DNA of 64,000 nt. It comes from G963663495 sp963663495 (GTDB lineage Bacteria; Bacteroidota; Rhodothermia; Rhodothermales; Bin80). A program made the position numbers and the translations under genes. Below are positions 27,624 through 37,502 of this stretch, piece by piece; the stretch's first letter is position 1; each line of letters opens with the position of its first letter. The stretch is from contig OY760427.1 of the NCBI GenBank assembly GCA_963663495.1, forward strand, positions 62,001 through 126,000, written 5' to 3'. The notes below the pieces were generated by a model, which saw nothing but the letters and a program-made list of their open reading frames with translations, was not told the DNA's origin and made no database searches.

Positions 27624-29413
27624 GAGCCTTTTGCAAAACCCCGGTGTATTCGGCGGTGGTGGCGACCAAAATGCCCAAATTTTCGGGTTTTTCGACATTA
27701 CGCCGGGAGCATTGGCATGTGTTGCCTCTGGATCCAGATGTTTAGGCGGTCCATAGGCGATGAAGGCTTCCCGGGGGGTGAATTCGAGGCAGAATCCGTG
27801 CTTTGTGGGCACACCTATGCCTGGCTCCTGCTTCGCACAAAACCCGATTAGCGCAATTTACGTCTGGATTCCTGTCTCTATTGCACCATACGCAACAGCT
27901 GATCTACCGTCAGTACCAGCACCCCAAACATCAAGTGGCATGTCACCTTCTTGTGCCCACGCACGCGGACATTACGACCACCAAACTCATCCTTGAGCCG
28001 CCCGAAGGCTCGCTCAACCGTTGAGCGCTCCCTGTAACGAACATCCTCAGGCAGTACCAATCCGGCTGCTCGCTGGGCCGTTTTCTCGAGGATAAGCGCC
28101 GCCTTACCTTTGCGTCGCGGATTATGGTCGATAATCGGCACGTGCCCCAAGCCTTTACTGTGCTCGTGAATCTGCTTCGCGTCGTATGCACTGTCCATCA
28201 GATCATACAAATTGCGTACCCGCAGTTGAGATATCGTAGCCAACGGAATCGCCGCCTGGCTATCATGCAAAGATGCAGAGGAAACAAAACCGCTGATTGG
28301 TACGCCTCCGTCGGCCACATCCATGTGCAACTTGTACCCCGTCCATTTCTGCGTATGTCCCTTCGCATTGCGCTTAACGCCTACCGTACATCGCTTCGGT
28401 AACTCCTCCAACATCCTCCTCTATCCCCATGGTACGCTGGCGCACCAGCCGCGGCAACTCCTTCGGAGGCTTTTCATCCTTGGTAGGATGCGATGATTTG
28501 CACTCTTCTGGACGCTCTAACTCCTTTTTCTGGGGTACCGGGTCCTCTTGCGCCACTATCGCGGTCGAATCCTGCGATGGATGGCCCACCTCCGGTAATT
28601 CCTCCTCCATCTCTATTGCCAGCTGGCCCACGAGCCGCTTCGGCTTCTTTGAACGCTCTTCATCCTTGGAAGGACTCGCTGGTTTGCACTCTGGACGCTC
28701 CGACTCCTTTTTCAGTACCGGCTTCTCTCGCGCTGCTATTGCGGTCGAATCACGCGATAGGTGCCCCACCAACTGCTCCGAATACCCCTCCTTTATCAGA
28801 GCCTCATGTACACGCGTCGGCAATTCCGCCTCTGAAAATTCCCTGAACGCACGTGAAAAGGTCGCCTCACTCGGCACATCCTCCAACCGATGCCAACCAC
28901 ACAAACGCCGCAGCGTCAGATCCGAACGCAACCGCTCCACCAACGCTCTGGTCGTATCCATATTGAACACCATCTTCGCCAGGAACGCCCGCGCAAGGGC
29001 AGCACGGCTCTTCAACGGACGCCCGGGTATACCGTCCTGAGCACTGGGCAGAAAGCGCTCAACTCGCACCATCTCCAGTACCGAGAGCAGCTTCTTATGG
29101 CGCCCCTCCAAGGGGCCAATCGTTTCCTCCACCTAGGGAAAAAGCTCCCGTTGGCAGTTGATCCAGAATCCGCTTAACTTAGAATTGAGGGAGATGAGAA
29201 CCTTCGTTTTTTGCGAGTTTGGTTTCTCCTCCAAAGACACCTGACACGGAGGTTCCAGTCCTTCAAGTGTGCTCGCTAGCACACATTTTCATGGCCTGCA
29301 GAATCCTCCATCTGCACCCGCAGAGCAGTCAAATCTACCTGACCAGCCCCCTGTCTTAGGAAATCGCATCTTCAGACAAAAACACCCCGATTCAAGGGTT
29401 TTGCAAAAGGCTC
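27624..29413 (-). mobile_element. IS5-superfamily element with 18-bp perfect ends
   Basis: Both ends read GAGCCTTTTGCAAAACCC inward (27624 and 29413). AAGA directly flanks each end (27620-27623, 29414-29417), a plausible 4-bp target duplication. Total 1,790 bp. The transposase inside is disrupted. Confidence 0.82.
27878..29190 (-). pseudogene. DDE transposase of the IS5 superfamily, nonsense codon plus frameshift
   Basis: The upstream part (LSGFWINCQRELFP) meets TAG where a relative at 49.3 kb suggests Trp; the frame then runs from about 29132 (EETIGPLEGRHKKLLSVLEM). Residues 124-182 and 184-243 of that frame are an internal tandem duplication, each containing a (R/Q)DSTAI motif with a putative catalytic Asp. 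Around 28405 (GAGGAGGATG) the frame shifts, continuing as LEELPKRCTVGVKRN, GYKLHMDVADGGVPISGF, LYDLMDSAYDA and RSTVERAFGRLKDEFGGRN. Not functional as one chain. Confidence 0.82.
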
Positions 29414-29491
29414 AAGATGCAGTTCACCGCACGCTGACAGGAAAGGTAGCTATCGGTTACCGCCCTCTGAAAATCGTTCAATCTTGCTCCA

Positions 29492-30448
29492 TTAGGCTGC
29501 CGATGTGAAGCGATCCACAATAATGAGTGCCACAAGAAGCGGGATGTACAGGATTGAGCGGCTTAAAATGCGCCGGGCATTCCGTGTATTGCGGGCCCGG
29601 TAGAAGGTAAGGGTGGGCAGTAGGAACCAAATACCGAGTACGGTGGCACCTGCCAAGTATATCCAGCCCGCCAGCCCGAATAAGGTCGGCACCAGCGAAG
29701 AGACGAGCAGGCCCGCACTGTACACCAGCACTTGACGGGCCGTAGCTTTACCATCTGGATCTTCCACAGTGGTCATCAGGTAGCGCGCACGCGCGTAGTC
29801 CTTCCGGTACATCCATGCTAAGGAAAGAAAGTGCGGCATCTGCCAGAACGCGAGGATCACAAACAGAATCCACCCGCCTGCTCCAAGTGCACCCGTTGCC
29901 GCCGTAAACCCACCGAGACCGGGCAAGGCCCCCGGTAGCAGTCCGACAAGTGTGTTGTAGGTGGTCTTGCGCTTTAGTGGAGTGTACACCAGAACGTACA
30001 GCGCTATAGTTAGTGCTGCAAGGAAAGCAGTAAGCACGTTTACAAAAACTAGCAAGGTTAATCCGAATGCTGTCGTAAGGAGACCGTACCCAAGCGCCAG
30101 GCCCGGAGCAATGCGGCCGGACGGCAGGGGACGACTGGCTGTACGCCGCATCAGCGCATCGTAGGAACGCTCCGCAAAATGGTTCAGAGCGCCACCGCCC
30201 GCAGCGCTAAGGCCTGTCCCGAGTAGCGTTAGGCTCAGAAGCCAGGCATCCACACTATCTGGAGACCCGAGAAGAAATCCTGCAAGCGCAGAGATAACAA
30301 CCACGAGCGCAATTTCCGGCTTAGCAAGCTCCCACAGGTCTAGGATTATGGGCCAACGGCCCGGTGCCCGCGGTGGATGTCGCCCCCTCGTCCCGGTATG
30401 AGATTGTTCTGGCACGACGGATGCGGACACGGCCTCCAGCGTACTCAT
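29492..30448 (-). CDS. ctaB: protoheme IX farnesyltransferase (heme O synthase)
   Basis: Membrane UbiA-type prenyltransferase converting heme B to heme O for terminal oxidases. 318 residues with about nine membrane segments; the prenyl-diphosphate motif is NHFAERSYDALMRRTASRPL (usual form NxxxDxxxDxxMxRT) and the second acidic loop is near YARARYLMTTVEDPDGKAT. Its start overlaps the ctaA stop (ATGA, 4 bp), so the two are one operon and act in sequence. No cox structural genes are in the window. An Ala/Pro-rich N-terminal extension of ~30 residues precedes the first helix. Confidence 0.94.
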   Translation of the reverse strand: MSTLEAVSASVVPEQSHTGTRGRHPPRAPGRWPIILDLWELAKPEIALVVVISALAGFLLGSPDSVDAWLLSLTLLGTGLSAAGGGALNHFAERSYDALMRRTASRPLPSGRIAPGLALGYGLLTTAFGLTLLVFVNVLTAFLAALTIALYVLVYTPLKRKTTYNTLVGLLPGALPGLGGFTAATGALGAGGWILFVILAFWQMPHFLSLAWMYRKDYARARYLMTTVEDPDGKATARQVLVYSAGLLVSSLVPTLFGLAGWIYLAGATVLGIWFLLPTLTFYRARNTRNARRILSRSILYIPLLVALIIVDRFTSAA

Positions 30449-31458
30449 GATGGAATCGGAGCAGGGAGCACCCGGAAGGCCAGCAGGGTCATGGCGACAG
30501 TGGTGCCTATGAGTAAGGTGCCAGTTAAAAGATGTGCAGAGTTTAAGAACACCTGCGCTGCACTACGCTGGAGCATCTGAGCTTCAACCAACAACACCGC
30601 AAAGGCAATGAAGCCGAGCACCAGTTGCACTCCTACAACTCCAAGCATACCCCAAGCCACACGTTGCAGGGGCTTGGATACGGCAAAGTGCCTGCGCACA
30701 AAGGCCGCCGTAACGAGCATCAGGACCAGACAGAGTGCTGCACCCATGATATGCAGGACGGCAAGAATCGCATCGGTGCCTCCACCCTCATGCCGTAGTA
30801 GCGCCCCGAGAAAAACCTGGAGGTATAACACCATCAGGGTAGCAGCGGATAAGATCCTAAACCGATAACGACGAGGAGATGAGATCAACGCCGTGGCTTC
30901 CCACGCGGGAAAGAAGGCTAGTGCTACCGCGACGATACACGAAAAAAAGAGTTGGGCCACCAACGCATGTACAACGGCCAAGTCCACCGACACCCAGATT
31001 ACCCGTAGGCCGCCAAGCAGGCCTTGGAAGACCACGAGTAGGAGAACTCCGCCAACGAGGCGGCGCAGCCACCGCCGTGACTCCGTACGCCAAGTCCATG
31101 CCACTAGGAAGACTGCCCACAGCCCTACGAGGGTACCCATAAGACGATGCCCATGTTCTGCGAGAATCGGAGCGTGCTGCCACCATCGCGATGTTGGGTT
31201 TGATGGATCATTAAAGCCGGTGGCGATGGGGTCCAGTGAACCGAAGGATGTGGGCCAATCCGGCACCGCAAGCCCCGCATCAATGCTCGTAACCACACCG
31301 CCCCATCCTATCAGGACGAGCGTAAGCAGTAAACCAAGCACAGCATACCAGCGGCGCCCACGGAGGTCAGCCGGGGTCCGAGGATCAGAATTGTCGGGCC
31401 GCATGTTCAACCGGTGGCGATGCGTCGGGGCAACAGTACGCCGCAGATACGGTTCCAT
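30445..31458 (-). CDS. ctaA: heme A synthase (COX15/CtaA)
   Basis: Membrane monooxygenase turning heme O into heme A, the next step after ctaB. 337 residues, eight predicted membrane helices, GLAVPDWPTSFGS and AEHGHRLMGTLVGL (heme-ligand His) in the first half, and a second half repeating the pattern with LHIMGAALCL and NSAHLLTGTLL. In-frame ATG 31404 would remove an 18-residue hydrophilic leader and is an alternative start. It is divergent from the phosphohexomutase with 38 bp between starts. Confidence 0.93.
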   Translation of the reverse strand: MEPYLRRTVAPTHRHRLNMRPDNSDPRTPADLRGRRWYAVLGLLLTLVLIGWGGVVTSIDAGLAVPDWPTSFGSLDPIATGFNDPSNPTSRWWQHAPILAEHGHRLMGTLVGLWAVFLVAWTWRTESRRWLRRLVGGVLLLVVFQGLLGGLRVIWVSVDLAVVHALVAQLFFSCIVAVALAFFPAWEATALISSPRRYRFRILSAATLMVLYLQVFLGALLRHEGGGTDAILAVLHIMGAALCLVLMLVTAAFVRRHFAVSKPLQRVAWGMLGVVGVQLVLGFIAFAVLLVEAQMLQRSAAQVFLNSAHLLTGTLLIGTTVAMTLLAFRVLPAPIPS

Positions 31459-31496
31459 TAGAGACGCAAATATCCACGCTATCCTTCTGTTCGACT

Positions 31497-32849
31497 ATGC
31501 CGCTAATAGCTTCCATCTCCGGTATTCGCGGTGTGTTTGGGGACGGCTTGGATGCCGGAGTACTGGTGCGGTATTCAGGGGCTTTCGGGGCGTGGTGCAG
31601 GGAAAAGACGACCAAGCCTCGCGTTGTGGTTGGCCGCGATGGACGGGTTACCGGCCCGGTCTGCACGCAGCTGGTGGTGGGGACGCTCCGTAGTGTCGGT
31701 TGTGATGTGATTGACGCAGGGATGGCATCAACGCCGACTGTTGCAATGGCCGTAATGGCAGCAGGGGCAGACGGAGGGATAGTGTTGTCGGCCTCCCATA
31801 ATCCCGCGGAGTGGAACGCGTTAAAGCTCTTGGACTCAACAGGAGAGTATGTGTCACCGGAGGATGGTGCGAGGATAATGGCCTTAGCCGACGCGGGTCA
31901 CCTGCCGGGCGTCACCTACACCGAATTGGGCCGGCTGCATTGTGCGGATTACCTGGAGCACCATGTGGCGTCTATCCAGGGGCTTGATTTTTGCAGGCAA
32001 CAGGCCATTGCCAAGCGTGGATTCAAGGTTGTAATTGATGGCATTAATTCAGTCGGAGCTATCGCAATGCCGCGGCTGTTGAACGCGTTGGGTGTGCGCG
32101 AGGTGAAGGTGGTAAATGGAGACCCTTCCGGGCTGTTTGCGCATCCGGCGGAGCCGCTACCCGGCCACCTTCACGAGACCATGGAAGTGGTGCGATCCTC
32201 TGGAGCGGACTTGGGATTGGTAGTGGACCCTGACGCCGATAGGCTGGCGTTGATTGAAGGTTCAGGCAGGTATGTGAGTGAGGAGCTAACGCAGGTGCTG
32301 GCAGCCGATTTTCTGTGGCGCCATAAACGCGGGCCGTTCGTTACCAACCTGTCTTCATCTCGGGCCATTGATGATGTGGCTGCACGCTACGGTATGCCGG
32401 TATTCCGGTCCGCCGTGGGCGAAATCAATGTGGTGAAGAAAATGCAGGAAGTCGGTGCTATTTTGGGCGGTGAAGGAAATGGTGGCGTAATCCTGCCCGA
32501 TCTCCACTACGGAAGGGATGGGCTATTGGGTGCGGCCATGGTGCTGCAGCACCTTGCCGACGAAGGGATATCATTAGCTGCCTGGTGCGCTACGATGCCA
32601 CGCTACGTGATCTCAAAGAATAAAATTCCTCTCGGAAGGATGGATGCGAAGGAGGCTATGCAGCGTGTTGCCGACGGCATCAGCGACGGGAGCGCCTCCA
32701 CGGAGGATGGGCTGAAAATCGACTTTGAGGAAGGGTGGGTGGGATTGCGCAAATCAAACACGGAACCTGTGCTGCGTGTTTACGCGGAGGCGCGAACGGA
32801 AGAGGGCGCACGCACCTTGGCAAGGCGTGTGCTAGACGAACTGGCCTGA
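31497..32849 (+). CDS. glmM: phosphohexomutase, phosphoglucosamine-mutase type
   Basis: Alpha-D-phosphohexomutase moving phosphate between C1 and C6. Motifs in order: SGIRGVFGDGL, SASHNPAEWN with the phosphorylated Ser, the metal loop DPDADRLAL, GGEGNGGV for sugar binding, and RKSNTEPVLRVYAEA for phosphate binding. At 450 residues it is in the GlmM/archaeal-type size range, which would supply UDP-GlcNAc for the wall; phosphomannomutase activity is also possible, so the symbol is provisional. It converges on groEL with a shared hairpin between. Confidence 0.88.
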   Translation: MPLIASISGIRGVFGDGLDAGVLVRYSGAFGAWCREKTTKPRVVVGRDGRVTGPVCTQLVVGTLRSVGCDVIDAGMASTPTVAMAVMAAGADGGIVLSASHNPAEWNALKLLDSTGEYVSPEDGARIMALADAGHLPGVTYTELGRLHCADYLEHHVASIQGLDFCRQQAIAKRGFKVVIDGINSVGAIAMPRLLNALGVREVKVVNGDPSGLFAHPAEPLPGHLHETMEVVRSSGADLGLVVDPDADRLALIEGSGRYVSEELTQVLAADFLWRHKRGPFVTNLSSSRAIDDVAARYGMPVFRSAVGEINVVKKMQEVGAILGGEGNGGVILPDLHYGRDGLLGAAMVLQHLADEGISLAAWCATMPRYVISKNKIPLGRMDAKEAMQRVADGISDGSASTEDGLKIDFEEGWVGLRKSNTEPVLRVYAEARTEEGARTLARRVLDELA

Positions 32850-32856
32850 AACAGCT

Positions 32857-32886
32857 GGGGGCGAAGCCTTGGCAGACTCCGCCCCC
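32857..32886. terminator. bidirectional hairpin between glmM-like gene and groEL
   Basis: GGGGGCG (32857-32863) pairs with CGCCCCC (32880-32886) around a 16-nt loop, in the 58-bp gap between two convergent stops. There is no long T-run on either side, so strength is uncertain. Confidence 0.55.
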
Positions 32887-32907
32887 GGTGGCAAAGCGTA
32901 GTGTGGG

Positions 32908-34563
32908 CTAGAAGCCCATGCCACCGCCCATGCCTTCCATGCCGCCATGTCCTCCGTGTGCATCGCCGCCACCACCACTGGCAGGTTTCTCTGGACGATC
33001 TGCTACAACCGCCTCTGTCGTCAGGAGCAGGCCGGATACAGAAGCAGCATTTTCAAGTGCCGCGCGCACAACCTTCGTCGGGTCAATCACTCCGGCAGCT
33101 ACAAGTGGCTCATATACTTCCGTTCGGGCGTTGAAGCCGAAATCTGCGTCGCCTTCCTTCACCTTCTGCGCTACGATTGAACCCTCTACGCCACAATTGG
33201 AGGCAATCTGACGAAGCGGCTCTTCTAGGGCGCGGCGCACGATGTTGACACCAATGCCCTGGTCCTCGTTCTCAACTTCCGTGTCGTTGAGCGAGCTGAT
33301 GGCGCGCACGAGCGCAACGCCGCCGCCGGGCACGATACCTTCCTCAATAGCTGCACGTGTAGCGTGGAGTGCATCCTCAACGCGGGCTTTCTTCTCCTTC
33401 ATTTCCGGCTCAGTTGCCGCGCCAATCTTCAGTACAGCAACGCCGCCTGAGAGTTTGGCAAGACGTTCCTGCAACTTCTCCTTATCGTAGTCGCTGGTGG
33501 TCGTTTCAATCTGCTGCCGGATCTGGTTGGCGCGCGCCATGATCTGGTCACTGGCGCCTGCGCCATCAACAATGACAGTGGTGTCTTTATCAATGACCAC
33601 GCGCTTTGCTTTCCCAAGGTAATCCAAGGTAGCATTTTCCAGCCGGTAACCTTTTTCCTCACTTATGACGGTGCCGCCCGTAAGGATGGCAATGTCTTCC
33701 AGCATCGCTTTGCGACGATCGCCGAAGCCTGGAGCCTTCACAGCAGCCACGCGGAGCGTACCGCGCAGCTTGTTGACTACCATGGTTGCCAGCGCTTCGC
33801 CCTCTACGTCCTCGGCGATCACGAGCAATGGTGACCCCGTCTGCGCAATCTTCTCCAAGATCGGGAGCAGATCCTTCATTGCGGAGATCTTTTTGTCGAA
33901 GATCAACAGTTGGGCGTCCTCAAGGACCGTCTCCATTTCGTCGGCATCCGTCACGAAATAAGGGGACAGGTAGCCGCGATCAAACTGCATGCCTTCTACC
34001 ACTTCCAGCGTAGTTTCCGTGCCACGAGCTTCCTCAACGGTAATCACGCCGTCCTTGCCGACCTTTTCAAATGCATCCGAGATAAGGTCTCCGATAGCCG
34101 TGTCGCTATTGGCAGAGATGGCACCGACCTGGGCGATCTCATTGCGGCCTTCAATTTCGCGGCTCTGGGAGCGCAGCGCGCCCACGATGTCTTTCACGGC
34201 GCGGTCAATGCCGCGTTTAAGGTCCATCGGGTTTGCTCCGGCGGTGACGTTTTTCAGGCCTGTCGTCATCATGGCTTGCGCCAGGACAGTAGCTGTGGTG
34301 GTTCCGTCGCCGGCAACATCACTGGTCTTGGAGGCAACCTCCTTGACCATCTGAGCCCCGACATTCTCAAGCTTGCTCTCAAGCTCCACCTCTTTTGCTA
34401 CGGTGACGCCATCCTTGGTGACAGTGGGCGAGCCGAATTTCTTTTCGATGATGACGTTGCGCCCTTTTGGTCCGAGTGTGACCTTAACGGCGTCAGCAAG
34501 CTGGTCCACGCCTCGTTTCAGCGCTCCGCGAGCATCCGCGTCAAAAATAATTTGTTTTGCCAT
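32908..34563 (-). CDS. groL: chaperonin GroEL
   Basis: 60-kDa chaperonin subunit that folds cytosolic proteins with GroES and ATP. 551 residues with family hallmarks: LGPKGRNVIIEKKFGSP, DGTTTATVLAQAM, EGMQFDRGYLSPYFVTD, APGFGDRRKAML, GIVPGGGVALVRA, and a Gly/Met-rich tail ending GGMGF. It is downstream of groS by 44 bp and presumably co-transcribed under the CIRCE operator. The Gly/His run before the tail (GGGGDAHGGHGGM) is slightly longer than common. Confidence 0.98.
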   Translation of the reverse strand: MAKQIIFDADARGALKRGVDQLADAVKVTLGPKGRNVIIEKKFGSPTVTKDGVTVAKEVELESKLENVGAQMVKEVASKTSDVAGDGTTTATVLAQAMMTTGLKNVTAGANPMDLKRGIDRAVKDIVGALRSQSREIEGRNEIAQVGAISANSDTAIGDLISDAFEKVGKDGVITVEEARGTETTLEVVEGMQFDRGYLSPYFVTDADEMETVLEDAQLLIFDKKISAMKDLLPILEKIAQTGSPLLVIAEDVEGEALATMVVNKLRGTLRVAAVKAPGFGDRRKAMLEDIAILTGGTVISEEKGYRLENATLDYLGKAKRVVIDKDTTVIVDGAGASDQIMARANQIRQQIETTTSDYDKEKLQERLAKLSGGVAVLKIGAATEPEMKEKKARVEDALHATRAAIEEGIVPGGGVALVRAISSLNDTEVENEDQGIGVNIVRRALEEPLRQIASNCGVEGSIVAQKVKEGDADFGFNARTEVYEPLVAAGVIDPTKVVRAALENAASVSGLLLTTEAVVADRPEKPASGGGGDAHGGHGGMEGMGGGMGF

Positions 34564-34607
34564 GGTTCCGTTACGGTGTTTATTGGTTTGGAATTATTGG
34601 TGAGGGA

Positions 34608-34898
34608 TTAGTCCTGGACAACGCCAAGGATGTCACTTTCGCGGACGATCAGGTAATCAATCCCGTCAAGCGTGATTTCGGTGCCTGCATATTTGCCGTA
34701 CAGGACCGTGTCTCCCTCGTTGACCGTCATGTCAATTTTTGTGCCGTTTTCGACCTTGCCGGGCCCAACGGCTATTACCGTTCCGCGTTGCGGTTTCTCT
34801 TTTGCGGTGTCCGGGATGAACAAACCGCTCGCGGTTTGTTCATCGGCGTCCTGGGCCTTAACGACCACGCGATCGCTGAGTGGTTGAATCATACTCAT
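34608..34898 (-). CDS. groS: co-chaperonin GroES
   Basis: Lid of the GroEL chamber. 96 residues: IQPLSDRVVVKAQDADEQT, the mobile loop TASGLFIPDTAKEKPQ, GTVIAVGPGKVENG, VLYGKYAGTEITLDG. A strong Shine-Dalgarno (AGGAGG) lies about 8 nt before the ATG. First gene of the groSL operon; CIRCE lies 41 bp upstream of the start. Confidence 0.97.
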   Translation of the reverse strand: MSMIQPLSDRVVVKAQDADEQTASGLFIPDTAKEKPQRGTVIAVGPGKVENGTKIDMTVNEGDTVLYGKYAGTEITLDGIDYLIVRESDILGVVQD

Positions 34899-34938
34899 GG
34901 TGGTACCTCCTATGGGTTATGAATGGGTGATAGACTTG

Positions 34939-34965
34939 TTAGCACTCTAAGGTGGTGAGTGCCAA
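34939..34965. promoter_or_regulatory. CIRCE operator (HrcA binding site)
   Basis: TTAGCACTC, 9-nt spacer, GAGTGCCAA: the consensus is TTAGCACTC-N9-GAGTGCTAA, with one mismatch. Its place just upstream of groS predicts heat-inducible repression by HrcA, whose gene is not in the window. Confidence 0.95.
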
Positions 34966-35166
34966 GACCAACCTTGCCTCAAACGGCGTTGTTCCCGGCA
35001 TTGCCAGCCGTTCTGGGGACCACGCAAAAAGCGTGCCTAAGAATCGAGGGTAGTCTGGAAAGGACTTCGACTGCCACAAATGCAGCCATCCTGCAGTATA
35101 TTTTGCCAGACTGCCAAAACGTCAGCGTTTCTTCAACTTTTTCCTTGCTCAAGTCGGTACACAGTC

Positions 35167-36924
35167 ATGATGGAATCACGCGGACGAGCTGACATTCGGT
35201 TTCAGGTGGACGAAAACCCGCCGCGTAACGTTGCTATCGGTCTCGGTGTGCAGCTGGCGATTCTGTGCATCGCGGGCATTGTGCTGACGCCGGTGGTGGT
35301 GATACGCGCCGCCGGGGGGACAGAGGAGTACATGACGTGGGCGGTTTTTATGGTAGTGCTGGTGTGCGCGATCACGACCGTTGTCCAAGCGGTGCGCGTG
35401 GGACGTATCGGTGCCGGGTATGTGCTTCTGATGGGGACAAGCGGGGCATTTATCGCTGTGAGCATTACTGCGCTGGTTGAAGGTGGGCCCGCGATGCTGG
35501 CAGCCTTGATTATTGTCTCGTCATTCTTTCAGTTCGTGCTTGCCTCGCGCCTTGCGCTGGTCCGGCGGATTCTGACGCAGACGGTTGCAGGTACGGTAAT
35601 CATGCTGATTGCAGTTACGGTTATGCCCATAGCGTTTGATATGTACAGCAGTGTGCCGGAGGGGGCCCCTCGTACCGCGGCGCCGGTATGCGTGCTTATA
35701 ACCGTTGGCGTGATGGTGATGCTAGCATTAAAGGCAACCCGGGGCCTGCGCCTCTGGGCTCCTGTACTTGGGGTGATAGCGGGAGCCATCGCAGGGGCAT
35801 GGTTTGGCATTTACGATTTTGAACGGGTAGCGAACGCCGGTTGGATAGGAATTCCCACGGCAGGCTACCCGGGTGTGGATCTGAGCTTCCGCCCCGAATT
35901 CTGGGCCTTGCTGCCTGCCTTCATTTTTGTAACGATGGTAGGCGCTATTGAGACGATTGGCGATAGCGTTGCCATCCAGAGCGTGTCATGGCGTCGAAAG
36001 CGGGCGGTCGACTTTAAGGCCGTACAGGGTGCGGTAGCTGCAGACGGTTTGGGAAACCTGCTTTCGGGCCTCGGAGGGACACTGCCGAATACCACCTATT
36101 CTACGAGCATCTCCGTTACTGAGCTGACTGGGGTGGGATCGCGCGTTGTCGGCGTATGGATTGGTGTTGCGTTTTTGATAACGGCATTCGTTCCGAAGCT
36201 GCTGGCACTCGTCATGGCTGTGCCCGACCCTGTTGCAGGTGCCTACATCACAGTGCTCATTGCAATGCTTTTTGTAGCGGGCATGAGGATTGTGGTGCAG
36301 GACGGTATAAGTTATCGCCATGGACTGATTGCAGGATTAGCATTCTGGATGGGAGTGGGATGCCAGAACAACCTCATATTCCCGGAAATTGTCGGTACGT
36401 TTGCTGGAGGCGTACTCCAAAACGGAATGACGAGCGGAGGTTTGGTCGCGGTCGGCCTTACGCTGTTTATGGAATTCACGGAGTCCAGGCCGCGGCGCGT
36501 GGAAGCGCAATTAGGCGTGCAGGCAATGCCGCAGTTACAGGAATTCGTGCGCGACTTCGCCTTGAAACGAGGTTGGAATGCCGCGATGGGAACACGCATG
36601 GAGGCGGTGGTAGAGGAAACCATCCTCACGCTGGTAGGCGAGGACGCCGAGGCAGGCCGTCGGTTGTTGCTAGTTGTTCGTAAGCGTGCGGGCGATGCCG
36701 TGCTTGAGTTTATCGCCGGAAACGAAGGCGAGAACCTGCAAGATCAGATTTCACTACTGGGAGACAAAGTTACAAGCTCTGCCGCTGAAGCAGAGGTATC
36801 GCTTCGCCTGCTGCGCCACTTGACATCGTCGGTACGGCACCAGCGCTACTACCAGACAGACATCGTTACATGCACCGTCAGGCCTCCGACAAAGGAGCGG
36901 CAGCGCAGCGGTGCGCGGGGATAA
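35167..36924 (+). CDS. NCS2-family nucleobase permease with C-terminal ATPase-like domain
   Basis: A longer frame starts at 35080, but ATG 35167 (followed by a second ATG) gives a more natural N-terminus. Residues ~20-430 are a 12-14-helix xanthine/uracil permease-like unit (GAIETIGDSVAIQSVSW, ADGLGNLLSGLGGTLPNTTY with the family Q/E and N motifs, SRVVGVWIGVAF). The last ~115 residues (MPQLQEFVRDFA ... MEAVVEETILTLVG ... SLRLLRHLTS) resemble a histidine-kinase-like ATPase/anti-sigma fold, not found in ordinary NCS2 carriers. It could sense state or regulate transport; the Bergerat nucleotide motifs look incomplete. The substrate is probably a purine or pyrimidine. Confidence 0.82.
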   Translation: MMESRGRADIRFQVDENPPRNVAIGLGVQLAILCIAGIVLTPVVVIRAAGGTEEYMTWAVFMVVLVCAITTVVQAVRVGRIGAGYVLLMGTSGAFIAVSITALVEGGPAMLAALIIVSSFFQFVLASRLALVRRILTQTVAGTVIMLIAVTVMPIAFDMYSSVPEGAPRTAAPVCVLITVGVMVMLALKATRGLRLWAPVLGVIAGAIAGAWFGIYDFERVANAGWIGIPTAGYPGVDLSFRPEFWALLPAFIFVTMVGAIETIGDSVAIQSVSWRRKRAVDFKAVQGAVAADGLGNLLSGLGGTLPNTTYSTSISVTELTGVGSRVVGVWIGVAFLITAFVPKLLALVMAVPDPVAGAYITVLIAMLFVAGMRIVVQDGISYRHGLIAGLAFWMGVGCQNNLIFPEIVGTFAGGVLQNGMTSGGLVAVGLTLFMEFTESRPRRVEAQLGVQAMPQLQEFVRDFALKRGWNAAMGTRMEAVVEETILTLVGEDAEAGRRLLLVVRKRAGDAVLEFIAGNEGENLQDQISLLGDKVTSSAAEAEVSLRLLRHLTSSVRHQRYYQTDIVTCTVRPPTKERQRSGARG

Positions 36925-37493
36925 GCGGCATTTTACCACCAAGACTCATCGGACGTAGTAGCAAAGGTCGGTGTACTTACAGTAGCTCAGCAGATCTCCA
37001 TCGCAGCAACTGGATCCTGATCATGCTGGCCCTTTCTGTGCTGGCAGGGACAGCGACCGTGTATGTGGGCTTGAGTCCTGCCCCTCGTGCACTTTTATAC
37101 CAAGCGTTTGCTGCGGTGTGCCACCAGATTCCGGAACGATCTCCACGCATCACGGGTGTATTGCTTCCAGTCTGCCATCGGTGCTATGGAGTATATGTGG
37201 GCCTGTTCGCTGCTCCGTGGGTGGCGCTGCTGTGGCGTGGCCTCCGTGTCATGATCGGGCGCCATCCTAGGCCTGCGTTGCTTTTGTCACTGGTTCCGAT
37301 TGGGCTGGACTGGCTTCTGGGGTTGTTGCAGGTTTGGGAAAACACCGCAGGCACCCGTACGGGTACGGGAGTGTTTTTTGGACTGATTGCGGGGCACATC
37401 GCCGTGGTCATGCTTGCGTGGCCAAATATTGAGCAATTGCCATTGCGGACAACAATGGCGTATCTTAGCGGTTGCTTCCGGCAATCTGACTAA
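36870..37493 (+). CDS. DUF2085 membrane protein
   Basis: Small membrane protein with about four helices. CHQIPERSPRITGVLLPVCH then RCYGVYVGL matches the DUF2085 pattern (CHQxPxRS ... PVCxRCxGxYxG), with three conserved cysteines that may bind metal. Function unknown. The frame opens at 36870, overlapping the permease by 55 bp; ATG 37023 (MLALSVLAGTATVYVGL, preceded by GGAT) is an equally good start and would drop a poorly conserved 51-residue leader. Confidence 0.8.
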   Translation: MHRQASDKGAAAQRCAGISGILPPRLIGRSSKGRCTYSSSADLHRSNWILIMLALSVLAGTATVYVGLSPAPRALLYQAFAAVCHQIPERSPRITGVLLPVCHRCYGVYVGLFAAPWVALLWRGLRVMIGRHPRPALLLSLVPIGLDWLLGLLQVWENTAGTRTGTGVFFGLIAGHIAVVMLAWPNIEQLPLRTTMAYLSGCFRQSD

Positions 37494-37502
37494 CGCACGA
37501 CT

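Noticed and set aside
27600..27877. Possible attenuation or riboswitch in the GC-rich stretch before the transposase relic
   Set aside because: It lies inside the IS5-like element between its terminal repeat and the transposase 3' end; no known aptamer motif is seen.
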